64,000 bases of DNA. Source: Sorghum bicolor. Taxonomy: Eukaryota > Streptophyta > Magnoliopsida > Poales > Poaceae. Below, one piece after another: positions 50,607-62,334 of this stretch; the stretch's first letter is position 1; every line of letters starts with the position of its first letter. The translations under genes were made by a program, and so were the position numbers. The notes under the pieces are model-generated. The model was not told the DNA's origin, did no database searches, and was given only the letters and a program-made list of their open reading frames with translations. Where the stretch lies: NCBI RefSeq assembly GCF_000003195.3, contig NC_012871.2, positions 49,158,345-49,222,344 of the forward strand. The letters run 5' to 3'.

Positions 50607-50611
50607 GCATG
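50607..50611. repeat. Target-site duplication GCATG, right copy
   Basis: Identical to 3141-3145. Confidence 0.95.
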
Positions 50612-51700
50612 ACACAACCACCCTTATCATTTCTTAGTTAAGTGTCCAGAGGATTAAGTGTCCATAATTGAGGAGCAATGATGATCGAAACCGCTTCACC
50701 AATCCAGGTGATGTTACTTACCACACAACATATATTCTAAATCTTGCATATGTCAACCTAAATCCTAGATCGTATAGGACAAAACTAGGCCCACGCCACC
50801 CGAGAGCACAATACTCCACCATCTAGCCCATTGCTAAGAGGGTACACACTACTCTCACCATCTCTCCACTTCTAGTGCACGAGTAGTCGTTCTCATGATA
50901 GAATAGCCAAGATAGGGCTTACCAGAGCATGTGGCCAGTACTATAAAGTCTCAATCACAACAGGTCAACAATGAATGGTCCTTAACCAACACCATCGGAG
51001 ACACTTATTTGGGACCCCTTTCCCAATGCAAGTTAGTTGACCGGTCTCAAGTTGAAACATCATTAACCATCAAAGTTATTCCACAACAATCCTTCAAACT
51101 TTTATATTTGAAAACCTACCTACTAAGCAAGGCTAAGCATCACTATGCATTTTAAATAAAACAAGTAGCAAGGATAGTATAACAAATAACAAGGTTGGTG
51201 ATGCAACAAGTAGGTTAACATCCAACACCTAAATACATAATGCAACATTTTAGACTCACAAGTGACAAAAGATTTGAAACATTTAAGGAGAGCTTAATGC
51301 ATCTAGGGCTTGCCTTGGTTGTCAGGATAGGTAGATTTGATAGTTACCGATATGAATCAGCACGAGGGTGGCCCGATCTTCACAATAGTAGATCAAAAGA
51401 ACAAATATAACTTACTGTGAACAGCGGGTAACTAACTTTATACCTGACAAAGGTTGGATGTGACCAAAGTGATGGGGAGACAGGCACCAAAACTGTGAAT
51501 ACTTCGACTTGATCTCTGAACGACCGTAGAACCACACTCCAGAACTAATCCACACAATAAGGCACAACCGAATGGAAGCCGTAGAGCACAACATAGGGTA
51601 TTCTAGAGGAATCACTTCACAAGTCCAAGAAGAATAAGAACAAAGGTTGAGTAAGGCACTCAACAACGCGACTGTAATATCATGTAATTTATCAAATGAT
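50612..51700 (-). repeat. Del/Tekay-like LTR relic, right half
   Basis: Read on the minus strand, 51140-51117 resembles 31055-31079 of the solo LTR ('atgcttagc.ttgcttag'), in the same order relative to the other landmark (2856). The Tat element therefore inserted into an LTR. The outer limit is uncertain. Confidence 0.5.
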
Positions 51701-52811
51701 CAAAGGTTGCTAATAGCTTAGAGGTAGGGAATATTAATACTAGAAACAACCCTCCTAGATGGGTATGAAAACAAAATGGAGTTTCTAAGGGAAGGCAACG
51801 TGAAAGGCCCCCTCAGAAAGGATTTCTGAAGTGGTTTCACGTGACTGTTGGCCTCTAGAGTAGTTTCCAACAAACTGACCATAACTCCTTATTGGAAAGT
51901 TCAAATGATGAATTGTTTCTTGGATGTGAAACTAGACTCCAAGAGCTTTCTAGAAATGTATGTCATGCACCACGAAACATTGTATATTGGTACAGTTTTG
52001 CATGGCAAATTGAACCAACATTTTGTCATGATAGACTTTTGATCTTCTGAGTAGTCTTGACTAATCCAAACATAACTCTTGATTGCTATGTCCAAATTAG
52101 GTGGGGATTGAGGCATTGGAAAATGGACCTGATGAGCTTTCCAAAATGTCCTCATGGGCCTCCAAAGCTTCATGGAGTTGAGAGTTATGGCTGATTCTTT
52201 CTGATATCTCAGCATTAGTTTTTGACGTCCGAAGATTCATGCAATCACTTTCGGACATCTGAACATTCATGCATGTTATTTTTCTGTTGTTGCCATTCAG
52301 CAGTAGTTTCTCTTCCTCCTCTTTAAATATATTCCTAGTACAACCAATGTAGAGCACTTAGGTAGTATAACATTCTTAGAAGTGTGAAAATCATAATCAC
52401 TTTTGGACAACCAATGTAGCTTTTTAACACCGCTTCTTGTAAGTGGACCTTGATTTGTAGCATTTGGACTTGAACAAGAGTGCATAGCTAGGATGTCATC
52501 ATCAAGATTCCTTTAGGGCTTTGCTGGGGTCACCTTCAACCTTGACTTGTGGGTTACTTCCTTTGGGGTTCTCCTTAATGGTCACTTGTGCTTAGGTTAT
52601 CTTTGTCCAAGAGGTTGCATCAACCAACCCCTAAGGCCCCTACCCATAGTGTTTCTTTGTAAACTAAGGTTGTCATTAATTAAGTTGATTAATATTATTT
52701 ACCATTGTTGGCACAAAAAATTGGGCATCATTTTTTGGGGCCGCTGATCACGAGATGAACGGCTAGAAATAGATCGGCAAGAGCTGCGGCGGCTGGCTGG
52801 CCAGAGCGAAG
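51701..52811. other. Unassigned repeat-like stretch
   Basis: No coding domain or clean ends. It may be more of the older LTR on the minus strand. 52741-52811 is a GC-richer scrap that ends where the next LTR begins. Confidence 0.35.
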
Positions 52812-53768
52812 TGAAAGAGCATCTAGGCCCTAATGAGTTTCGGTGATTAATGACAATGTTGATTACTGTGACTAACATGTGTTTTGTTGAGGCAAAGTCA
52901 TTAGTGTTAGGTCATGGTAACAGGTACTCGATGAACAGGGATGTACATGCCTACTTAATAGTGGAAATTGTTTTGGTTTTCAAAGGATGGTTGGACATCG
53001 TCAAGACTAGACTAGGTCTAAGTGCCAAATGGTGAAGAAGGGCACTTAGAGTAGTTTAGGACTTTGTTTTCCTTTAACCGTACTATTAAGCAAGGCTTTA
53101 GGTTTAGGTGTGGTGCACACTTAGTAAACCTAGCACTAGGTAGCTCAGAGATAGTCCTTAGATCGAGAGGAACAAACTTCATTTTGGAAAGGTCATGTTT
53201 CGACGAAGTTTAGGTGCCTAAGCAGGCATCGGACGCTGCACTGAACGCTTTGTGAGTGCGTCCGGTGAGGTCGTTTTGAGTGAGAGTGCCTGAGTCCCTA
53301 GGGTTAGGAACCGGACGGTAGCACCAGACGCATCGGGTAGCGTCCGGTCCTAAACCCAGGGAGGTCAAAAGGTGACCAAGGTCACCGGACGCTAGCACCG
53401 GACGCACCGGGTAGCATCCGTCCTAAACTCAGGGAGGGTGTAAAGTTCACCCTAACACCGGACGGTGTCACCAGACGCTGGGAAGTAGCGTCCGGTGCTC
53501 TGTCAGAGCGAAGTACAGTTAGCCGTTGAGTGTCACCGGACGCTCGGTGCAGAGCGTTCGATGCAACATCAACAGCGTCTGGTGACCCCGTTTTCAGTGT
53601 AAAACGGTTGGCCGACCCTTGGACTTGATGGGGTGTATTTATACTCACCCACCTCGTTCACGGGAGCTCTCTTGCCCATTTGATCAGTTGAGAATCACCT
53701 TGTGGTGCAAGAGAGAAGCAAGAGCCTAGAGAGGATTGAGATTTGAGAGATTTCTTGTTAGAATCCTT
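52812..53768 (+). repeat. LTR fragment rich in CCGGACG words
   Basis: Begins TGAAAGAGCATCTAGGCCC, a start typical of a grass LTR class. 53225-53585 contains many CCGGACG/CGTCCGG words in both orientations. The fragment is cut at 53768 by element B2. Chance frames cross the repeats. Confidence 0.65.
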
Positions 53769-55396
53769 TGTTGACGGTCCTTAAGTATCAAATTTAATTA
53801 TCAAATAAATAAAGAAAAGGATCCAAATGAAATCAAGATCCAGACTTAGGGTTTTATCTGACAGAATTCCACGAGTTTTGGTGTTTGTCTATTTCTGCAG
53901 GGGGTTATCAGGAAATATGGAAGAAAGGCCCACACGTCGGGATTACGTAAAGATATTAACGTGCTGCGTAATTATCTTACATCTAGAAGACTCCAGAAGC
54001 CACGAGACCGAAGCGGAGGCAAAACGGGGCCTGACCCTGGGCGCCCGCCCAGTTGGTCAGGGCGCCCGCCCTGCCCCTGAGTCCAATCAGGACTCTGCTT
54101 TGCGGGAGATTTCCACCGACCTAAAGGATGAATCTAAACCATACAATCTATGTCGGTTTGATCCAACGGCCCATATTCACTTGAAGGGACTATAAAACCA
54201 GACCCCCTGGCCCCTGGAGGAGAGAGCCTCTCAACCCTAATTCATTGTTCCATCAAGGGAGAAGAAGCCTCTGATCAACATTAGAGCCACCACATCAATT
54301 AGATATCTAGATTAGCATAGCTACATAGGATTAGAACTAGAAGGAGTCAATCTTCGATTGGTTTTCGGATCTGTCAAGAGGATTCTTGGTAATTCTCTAA
54401 TTGTGCTTCTAATTGCTTTCTAATTATCTTTGTTCTTCAATATTATGAATATGACTTTGTTCTACTTCAATATATTGCTTATGACTTTGCTCTACTTGCT
54501 TATATTCAAGATTATATTGTTCTTAGTTTATCATAGTTATGTACTTGGCTTAGTTAGATTGGATCTATATACTTGCTTAGGATCGTATAGCGTTTATCCA
54601 TCGGATCCATGGGTAAATGATAGATATTGTGTAGGCGTGGTGCTTATACCGTATTTATCTGCGATTGTACCCAATATGCCAGATCGTGGGGTGGTTCGTG
54701 ATAGTGACAGCTTCATTGATTCTTATATAGTCCCCCTCTCGTGTATTGGGCTGGCAGAGCAACATTATTACAGGGGAGTGATTGCTATGTTTCTCATATT
54801 CCTTGATAATATCACTATGCATGGGCGTAGTCTTGTCTCACAATGATTGCTAAGTATGCTTGCACTCACTATGATTTGCTAGACTATATAGTTAAGAATA
54901 ACTTAGGGAATATTCTTGTAGTTCGTTCTAATACCATGCTAATGATTTTCTAGAGTATCTAATTGAGGTGCTCATCATATTTATATGTGGCTAGATCAGA
55001 TTAGTTATCCTTGTCACTATTATTATTTCATATATCTTTTACGTGACACTTATCCCTGTATGAAGAGTTAGATATAATGTTCTCAATTATACATGCAATG
55101 ATAGATGCTCAATCTCATATTCTATTCTGTAATTAATAGTGATGATTGCTAATCCCTTCCTAGTGGTAAAAATATAAATAACGATACCTGGAATACTTCC
55201 CTCTTAAAATGCTACATCGGTATTAATCTGTGCGCTTGCAGATCCCATTTATTATTTATTTAGAAGAGCAATTGCATATTTCAATACCACGTCTCTTATA
55301 TCATGCTTGTGAGGGATAGGTTTGGCATTTTTGGCACCATTACTAGATTTAGAGAACTTAGTCTACTTTTGGTAATGATGTTAAGAATACCCAACA
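53769..55396 (+). repeat. B2 5' LTR
   Basis: 1628 bp, the same plan as the B1 LTRs, with small deletions near 55307 compared with B1. Confidence 0.92.
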
Positions 55397-55404
55397 AGCA
55401 TTTT

Positions 55405-55422
55405 TGGCGCCGTTGCCGGGGA
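55405..55422 (+). other. B2 primer-binding site, tRNA-Asp
   Basis: TGGCGCCGTTGCCGGGGA, same spacing from the LTR as in B1. Confidence 0.85.
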
Positions 55423-55556
55423 AGGTTGATTACTAATCAGGAATGGAATAAAAGATTTTGAGTCATCATTCGCATCACTAATATGATTGAGCTTATCTAT
55501 TCTCTCATACAGTTTTACCCCGATATTTTTCTATTTTATCTTATGCAGGGGAATGT

Positions 55557-58205
55557 ATGAATAGAAGACATCTTCCAGGAAATTTTGTTGACAATCCCGA
55601 AGCATTATTCAAGAAGACGAGAGCCAAGCTCAAGAAGAAATCATCAACACTTCAGCAAGAAGCTTCATCCAATCAAGAAGATCACCGGAACTTGTCTTCA
55701 GAGTTCGAAGCCATGGCAAACAAATCAATCCGCGAGTTCTCAGCTCCCACTACGGACAACATCCGCACTGGACCTACTGCAGAGATCGATGGCAACTTTG
55801 AGCTCAAGCCTGGACTTATCAACATGGTGCAATCCAACCAGTTCTGTGGGAAGGAACACGAAGGTGCTAGTGATCATTTACAACACTTCCTGGAGATTTG
55901 CAACACATTCACCATAGCAGGAGTTTCGAAAGATGCTATACTACTTCGCCTCTTCCCATTCTCACTGTTAGGAAGAGCGAAGCAGTGGTTCTACGCTACA
56001 AAGGAGAAGAATACTACGTGGGCACTCTGCTCAACAAACTTCCTGGCTAAGTTCTTTCCCATGGGCAAGACCAATGCTCTCCGTGGGAAGATTACAAGTT
56101 TTCAGTAACAAAATGATGAATCTATTCCAGAAGCATGGGAGCGCTTTCAAGACTACATCCTAGAATGTCCCCATCATGGAATGGAGAGTTGGCTACTGAT
56201 GCAGACGTTTTATCATGGGCTCGGCAACAGTGCCCGAGAGACCATGGATGCTGCAGCTGGAGGAGCATTCTTATCACTTACTATACCACAAGCCACAGCT
56301 CTTGTGGAGAAGATGGCGTCCAATCAAAGCTGGAATGAAGAGAGGACCCAGACACGCAAGAGAGGTGGAGGTATGCATCAGCTGAAAGAGGTAGACATGC
56401 TGTCTGCAAAGCTATACCTACTCATGAAGAAGCTCGACGATAGAGCTAGAGACAAGAAAGAAGTTATGCACATCTACGACTCTCACATGACTTGTGAGGA
56501 GTGTGGAGACACTGGACACTCAGACAACCACTGCTCTGAGATACTTGAGGATGTGAACTACATCAACAACAACAGCAACAACTACTACAACCGTCCTCAA
56601 CAAAATCAAGGTTGGAATCAATAGAGGCCTAACTACTCAGGTAATTATCAAGGTAACAATTCTTACAACAATAATAATAATTTTCCACCTTTGAGAGAGT
56701 TAGTGTCTAATCAAGGCAAGCTAATGGATAACCTATCTAAGAAATTGGCATCTAATGATAAAATGTTAGAAAATATAAATAATATAATGGATAATTTCTC
56801 TACTGCCATCAAGAATCAAATTAGCTTTAATAAAATGATTGAATCTCAGTTAAATCAAATAGCTGCTGCTGTTCCTACTACTAACCCCGGTATACCATCA
56901 CAACCGGAAGGATTAGAATCTGCAAATCTTGTAGACACGTTTGATGCAGGTAATTGGAGTAACCCCGTCAATGAATTCTCTACTGACCTTCTGCCGGTCA
57001 AGAGAGGCGATCCAGGACGCCCCGTCATCCCGATCTCCATCGGCATGGTGGACGTTCCAGAAGCACTCTGCGACTTTGGCTCCAGTGTCAACATTATACC
57101 CAGGGTACTCTATGAAAAATTCTTTACATATCCTTTATTAGAAACAACCATGTGTTTGCAGTTTGCAGATCAGACGATAACTTTTCCAAAAGTAATAGTG
57201 AAGAACCTTTGTGTCCGAGTTGGTACCTTATATGCCCTAGCAGACTTCGTAGTGGTAGAGACCGGAAATGATGAGAGGGCACCTATCATCTTAGGGAGGC
57301 CATTCTTGAATACCACGGGAGCTATCATCTACGCCAGTGCTGCCAAGATCAGTTTCTACGTCAAAGGAAGGAAGGAGACATTTTTCTTCAAGAACAAGAC
57401 TTCACAAATTCCAGATCAATCGAGACGTAAATCAAGGAAGAGGACCAACAGGAGAAACACGAACAAGCAAGTGTGGACCGAGTCAGCTAAGATGGTCACT
57501 GTAGTTTATGGAGGCCAAGATCAACAACTTAAGTCACCGCTTTTGACCAAGAAGGACGACCCAGGAATGCCAAGCATTTACTGCTCCATAAATGGATACA
57601 ACTTCTACAAGACATTTTGTGACACCGGATCGGGCGTCAACATAATGGCCGCAGTCACCTATCGGCTCTTGTTCGGAACCATGCCACTAAGACCAACATA
57701 CATTCAGCTCCAGATGGCAGATCAGACATTTCGAGAAGTTAAAGGAATAGTAACTGATGTCCCAGTTAAAATAGACGATCACTTTGTCTACACAGACTTT
57801 CAGGTTATTGACATGGGAGAAGATGAGTACGATCCACCCATCATCCTTGGAAGACCGTTCCTCAGCACCGTTAAAGCAATTATCTACATTGGAACCGGAG
57901 AAGTCCATATGCACTTCCCCTCAGAGAAGGTATGCCGTTATTTTACTGACCCTAACTATATCGTTGAAGAATCTAAGCAGGTAAGAAAGAGACGCAACCG
58001 CAACCAGAGGAGGCAGATCATCAAGGACGGATGGGCAGACTATGAAGGAGAAGTTGTAAGGTCAGAAGATGTAGAGTTTAAACAGAATTATCCAGAAGAG
58101 ACTGAGGCACCAAGTCAGGTGTGGAAAATGAAGATAACTATACACGAAGAGGAGGCGCTGCCGGAAGTACCGACTACGCCACCCGACGAACCTCAGGACG
58201 ATTAA
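55557..58205 (+). pseudogene. B2 Gag with two aspartic-protease-like domains
   Basis: 883 codons in one frame, collinear with B1 without indels as far as Asp 689. Domains: Gag core, CCHC knuckle starting at Cys 313, first protease-like domain with Asp-Phe-Gly-Ser at 506, second with Asp-Thr-Gly-Ser at 689, each followed by ILGRPFL, and a charged tail. Two stops break it: TAA at 56106 (GAA in B1) and TAG at 56622 (CAG in B1). From 56691 to the end the frame is open for 504 codons, covering both protease-like domains. Unlike B1 it keeps the 26 codons after the second ILGRPFL. The copies' stops are at different sites, so their common source was probably open throughout. Confidence 0.9.
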
Positions 58206-60400
58206 AGAAAATGGAGAGTCCCGTTCGGAGGACTTAAAAACACCGAACGCCTTGCGAAGAGGTAAACTTGGTAGTTATCTTTTCCCTTTCAAATTGTTTA
58301 AAATAGTTTACTTAGTTAATCATGTTGGTACTATCTTAAAAAGAAAATAAAATATGAAAAAAAGTAAGCCCCATGTGAGTATACAAGTGGCATAAAACCC
58401 ATAAGTACATTCACTGTGGTGGCATAAAAATAAAATAAATATTTTTCTGCTTTATAAAATGAAAATATAAAAAATGAGTAATAATTATTAAGGAGTCTCA
58501 AGATGATAAAGGCTAGATATTTATGCTAACACTTAATCAGTTCCACAAGCTTTGTTGTCTATTTGAGCTCCACAGAATTTAAGAGTCAAGAAGACTAGTA
58601 GACGGAGGACATTCTAATCGCTGTCAGAATGCTGCTGACTTTCGAATACACCTCTGCCACCTGCTAACTACATCAAGAGAAATTACGTCAAAATTCAGCT
58701 TGGAGGAGAGCACCCCCATTTATCTCGATAAGTATTTCTATCTATCTATCTTTACACTCATATTATTTTAGAATATAAATATACATAACTATGAAAAAAC
58801 CAAATAAAGATTTTATGCTTATATATATATATGTCTTTTGCTTAGTGTGTTTAATAAATAAATAAAGTGGCTATGCTAATCTGTATCTAAATAAAACTTA
58901 AGCATGGATATGATGAATAGTTGCTCTGCCTAATTTGCACATTTTAAGTTCTCTCTCAAGTTTAGATATAACTGTTATAATTTAAAGCTTGCTCTAGACC
59001 TAAACTTGTGGGATGAAAACTTGATCTGAAGTCTAAGTTGTTAACGGATATGATATGGGAAGGTTGAGCTGCTGTTTATCTGTTCCTAGAGATGCTAGAA
59101 TTCTGGAGAATTTTATCTTTGAAAATCTTTAAAATGTTGCATGATGAGTTCCTATATGATGAGAGTTTAAATTCCTACCACAGCCATATATACATGCTTG
59201 CTAGACTTTGAGCCACACATTTAATATTTACTGCTTATGAGCATTGAGTGTGGTCAAGCTGTGTAGACCCTTAGGGACTTGTCATGTGGTTAAATCAAGA
59301 TTTCACTTGCACGTTCACTCATATATGCTACTTCTACTCCGGAAGTACCATCCACATATATCCATCCATTTCCATCTCCAGAATCACCTAAAAATATTCT
59401 ACTCCTAATCCGGGAGAGAATAACCAAAAATATTTCTGTTTCCCCTTGTGAAATAAATGCTCAAGTTATCTTGTTACTACCACTTGCTATATTATCTCAA
59501 GAGATGAATGCTCTGAAAAAAAAGAAGAAAGAGAAAAAAAAAGATACGAGGAAATAAAAAGGAGCAAGTGCTCGGAACCTCGAAAGAAAAGAAAAAGTGA
59601 GACGAGAGGTAAAAATGGACAAGTGTCCGACAGTAGAATTAGGGGTACAAGATACCCACCTGAGAGAAAAGAAAAGAAAAAGAAGAGCATCTCATTCTCC
59701 TCATAAAGTTTCAAAAAGCAAGGAAGGTATGTATCCCCTCAAAGAGCAAAGTAGAATTAGACTTCCACCACCATTGCTTTCACCATTGTTATCACCATCA
59801 TCACCATACACCATTCATTCGCCACACATGCACATCTTGATTAAACTTATTGACTTGTTTCTTTGGATCCATGGTTTGACTATGCAATACATGTCTTGTA
59901 AGTATGTATACTTTATCTCCCACCTATGAGCTCCAGATATTAAAGCCTTATTAGAGTAGGATGAGAGAGAAGACAATGTCATTATGCTTTATACCACAAA
60001 TACTACATATCTTGAGAGAAGGCATATACCATCACTGCCTTGGTAAGGATCCAGAAATACCACAAAAGAGAGATATGAGAGAATCATACAAGGAATCTCT
60101 GAGTTTTATTTGAAAATCTGCAAAAACCCCAGAGCTATAGCTGATCAAGAATAAGGGACATGGCACTTGACTAGACTGTTCTATCTTTTAACTACTCAAG
60201 ATGGAAGTGACGGTTACAAGTCCCATGGTGTAGGTAAAGTAAGTAAGTTTTAAGTCTTGACAGTTTACTCTAACTCAGAGATGAGATCTTATTTAAAAAG
60301 CATGTGTACCGTCAATTTTTAAAAATATTGCAAAAACTTATGATCCATAGCTGAGTCTATCCTTGCTCAGGGACGAGCAAGAGGTAAGCTTGGGGGAGTT
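58206..60400 (+). other. B2 3' noncoding region and polypurine tract
   Basis: Closely matches B1 42122-44276. No long conserved frame. Ends AAGCTTGGGGGAGTT. Confidence 0.6.
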
Positions 60401-60644
60401 TGTTGACGGTACTTAAGTATCAAATTTAATTATCAAATAAATAAAGAAAAGGATCCAAATGAAATCAAGATCCAGACTTAGGGTTTTATCTGACAGAATT
60501 CCATGAGTTTTGGTGTTTGTCTATTTCTACAGGGGGTTATCAGGAAATATGGAAGAAAGGCCCACACGTCGGGATTACGTAAAGATATTAACGTGCTGCG
60601 CAATTATCTTACATCTAGAAGACTCCAGAAGCCACGAGACCGAA
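60401..60644 (+). repeat. B2 3' LTR, first 244 bp only
   Basis: Identical in plan to the start of other B LTRs (TGTTGACGGTACTTAAG...) but stops inside U3, before the GC-rich repeats and TATA box, where integrase-bearing sequence takes over. Confidence 0.88.
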
Positions 60645-62093
60645 GCAGCCGACGAACTTGCTAAGATCGCGTCGAATCGAGGCACGGTCCCACCTGACAC
60701 GTTCTCGAGAGATCTACGCGAGCCATCCGTTGACTTGGGCTCAGGGGCTGGTGTCGAAGCCACTCCTGCCCAGCAAACCGACACCGTCGAAGTGCTACTA
60801 ATGGCAACTGAGGTAATGGAGGTGGGACAGCGGCCCAGTCGACCGTTTGACTGGCGCACGCCGTTCCTCGACTGCCTAATTCGCTACGAGCTGCCAGAAG
60901 ATCGATCCGAGGCACGTCGTATCGCTCGATGGGCCAAATCATATGTAATCTACGGCGAAGGCAATGAGCTGTACCGACGAGGCCCGACGGGGATCTTGCA
61001 GCATTGCATCACCATAGAAGAAGGCCGAAAACTCCTTGAGGATCTACACTCGAGGGCTTGTGGCCACCATGCCGCTCCACGGACCCTCGTAGGGAACGCT
61101 TTCCGACAAGGCTTCTACTGGCCAACGGTCGTAGCTGACGCCATCGAGCTCGTGCGCTCGTGCCATGGGTGCCAATTCTACGCCAAGCAGACGCATCTAC
61201 CCGCCCACGCTCTCCAGATAATCCCCATCACGTGGCCATTTGTGGTGTGGGGGCTCGACTTAGTAGGACCTCTACAAAAGGCAAAAGGGGGGTACACCCA
61301 TTTGTTGGTGGCCATCGACAAATTCTCCAAATGGATTGAGGCTCGACCCATCACCAACATCCGTTCCGAGCAAGCCGTCCTCTTCTTCACCGACATCATC
61401 CACCGGTTTGGGATTCCTAACGTCATCATCACCGACAACGGCACTCAGTTCACCGGCAAAAAGTTCTTGGACTTCTGCGATTGGCATCACATCCGTGTGA
61501 ACTGGTCTGCAGTGGCCCACCCTCGAACTAACGGCCAGGTCGAGCGTGCCAACGGTATGATTTTGCAGGGGCTCAAGCTGAGGATCTATAACCGCTTGAA
61601 GAAATTCGGCAAGAAATGGGTCGAAGAGCTTTCTTCGATCCTATGGAGCTTAAGGACGACGCCAAGTAGGGCCACAAAATACACCCCATTCTTCATGGTC
61701 TATGGCTCTGAGGCCGTGCTACCGACGGACCTCGAATATGGATCCCCTCGACTCAAAGCATACAACGAGCAATCAAGTAAAGAGGCTCAAGAAAATGCGG
61801 TCGACCAACTCGAGGAAGCTCGAGACATGGCCCTTCTCAACTCCGCCAGATACCAGCAGAAGCTTCGACGCTACCACGACAAGCACGTGCGCAAGAGAGA
61901 TCTAAACGTGGGCAATCTTGTCCTACGACGGCGGCAAAGCAACCAAGGACGCCACAAGCTGACCCCGCCCTGGGAGGGCCCATACGTGGTGGCCGAGGTC
62001 CTAAAGCCAGGGACGTACAAGCTTGCGGATGAAAAGGGGGCAATCTTCACCAACGCATGGAACATCGAACAGCTACGTCGATTCTACCCCTAG
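60549..62093 (+). CDS. Chimeric frame: LTR leader fused to gypsy RNase H end and integrase
   Basis: 515 codons from an ATG at 60549. Residues 1-32 are translated LTR U3. From residue 33 (ADELAKIAS) the sequence is the end of a gypsy RNase H, then a linker and a complete integrase. HHCC zinc module from about residue 167 (HSRACGHH, then CHGCQ), catalytic Asp 257 (AIDKFSKW), Asp 296 (ITDNGTQF) and Glu 332 (GQVERANG), a D,D-35-E spacing, and a C-terminal WEGPYVVAEV region without chromodomain. No stops or shifts. It differs from the Tat integrase at 24238-25439. The U3 TATA box is missing here, so expression would need read-through. Confidence 0.9.
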   Translation: MEERPTRRDYVKILTCCAIILHLEDSRSHETEAADELAKIASNRGTVPPDTFSRDLREPSVDLGSGAGVEATPAQQTDTVEVLLMATEVMEVGQRPSRPFDWRTPFLDCLIRYELPEDRSEARRIARWAKSYVIYGEGNELYRRGPTGILQHCITIEEGRKLLEDLHSRACGHHAAPRTLVGNAFRQGFYWPTVVADAIELVRSCHGCQFYAKQTHLPAHALQIIPITWPFVVWGLDLVGPLQKAKGGYTHLLVAIDKFSKWIEARPITNIRSEQAVLFFTDIIHRFGIPNVIITDNGTQFTGKKFLDFCDWHHIRVNWSAVAHPRTNGQVERANGMILQGLKLRIYNRLKKFGKKWVEELSSILWSLRTTPSRATKYTPFFMVYGSEAVLPTDLEYGSPRLKAYNEQSSKEAQENAVDQLEEARDMALLNSARYQQKLRRYHDKHVRKRDLNVGNLVLRRRQSNQGRHKLTPPWEGPYVVAEVLKPGTYKLADEKGAIFTNAWNIEQLRRFYP

Positions 62094-62334
62094 AATTTCA
62101 AAGCTTCATGTTCCCATGTACATTCTGTACCAAGGCCTTATGAATGAATGCATGAATGAATAAGATCTTTCCCTCGAAGTGATTTACTTTTTCATGGGTC
62201 AAAGCCTAGACGTTAGAAGGGAGTACCAACTATGACACATCATAGTCGATACCCCCTCGAGGGCTAGCAGGGGGATTCCCCCCCCCCCAAGCACCGAAAA
62301 AACTAAGCAATTTTTTCGTCCCTACTTGGTAAAC
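62094..62334 (+). other. 3' tail of the integrase-bearing fragment
   Basis: Short noncoding tail with repeated GAATGAATGCATGAATGAAT (62141-62160) and a run of C (62279-62288). Ends directly at the A2 LTR. The LTR of this gypsy element itself was not found. Confidence 0.55.

Larger units (their letters stand above)
53769..60644 (+). mobile_element. Family-B LTR retrotransposon, copy B2 (3' LTR truncated)
   Basis: 5' LTR 53769-55396 (1628 bp, TATA at 54191-54197), primer site 55405-55422, gag-protease frame, 3' noncoding region and polypurine tract (60386-60400). The 3' LTR starts at 60401 but leaves the family sequence after 244 bases at about 60644 (..GACCGAAGC). It lies inside the CCGGACG-rich LTR. 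No matching duplication can be scored because the right end is lost. Confidence 0.92.

Noticed and set aside
53210..53648. Two minus-strand frames (65 and 88 codons)
   Set aside because: They cross the CCGGACG repeats of an LTR and have no domain.
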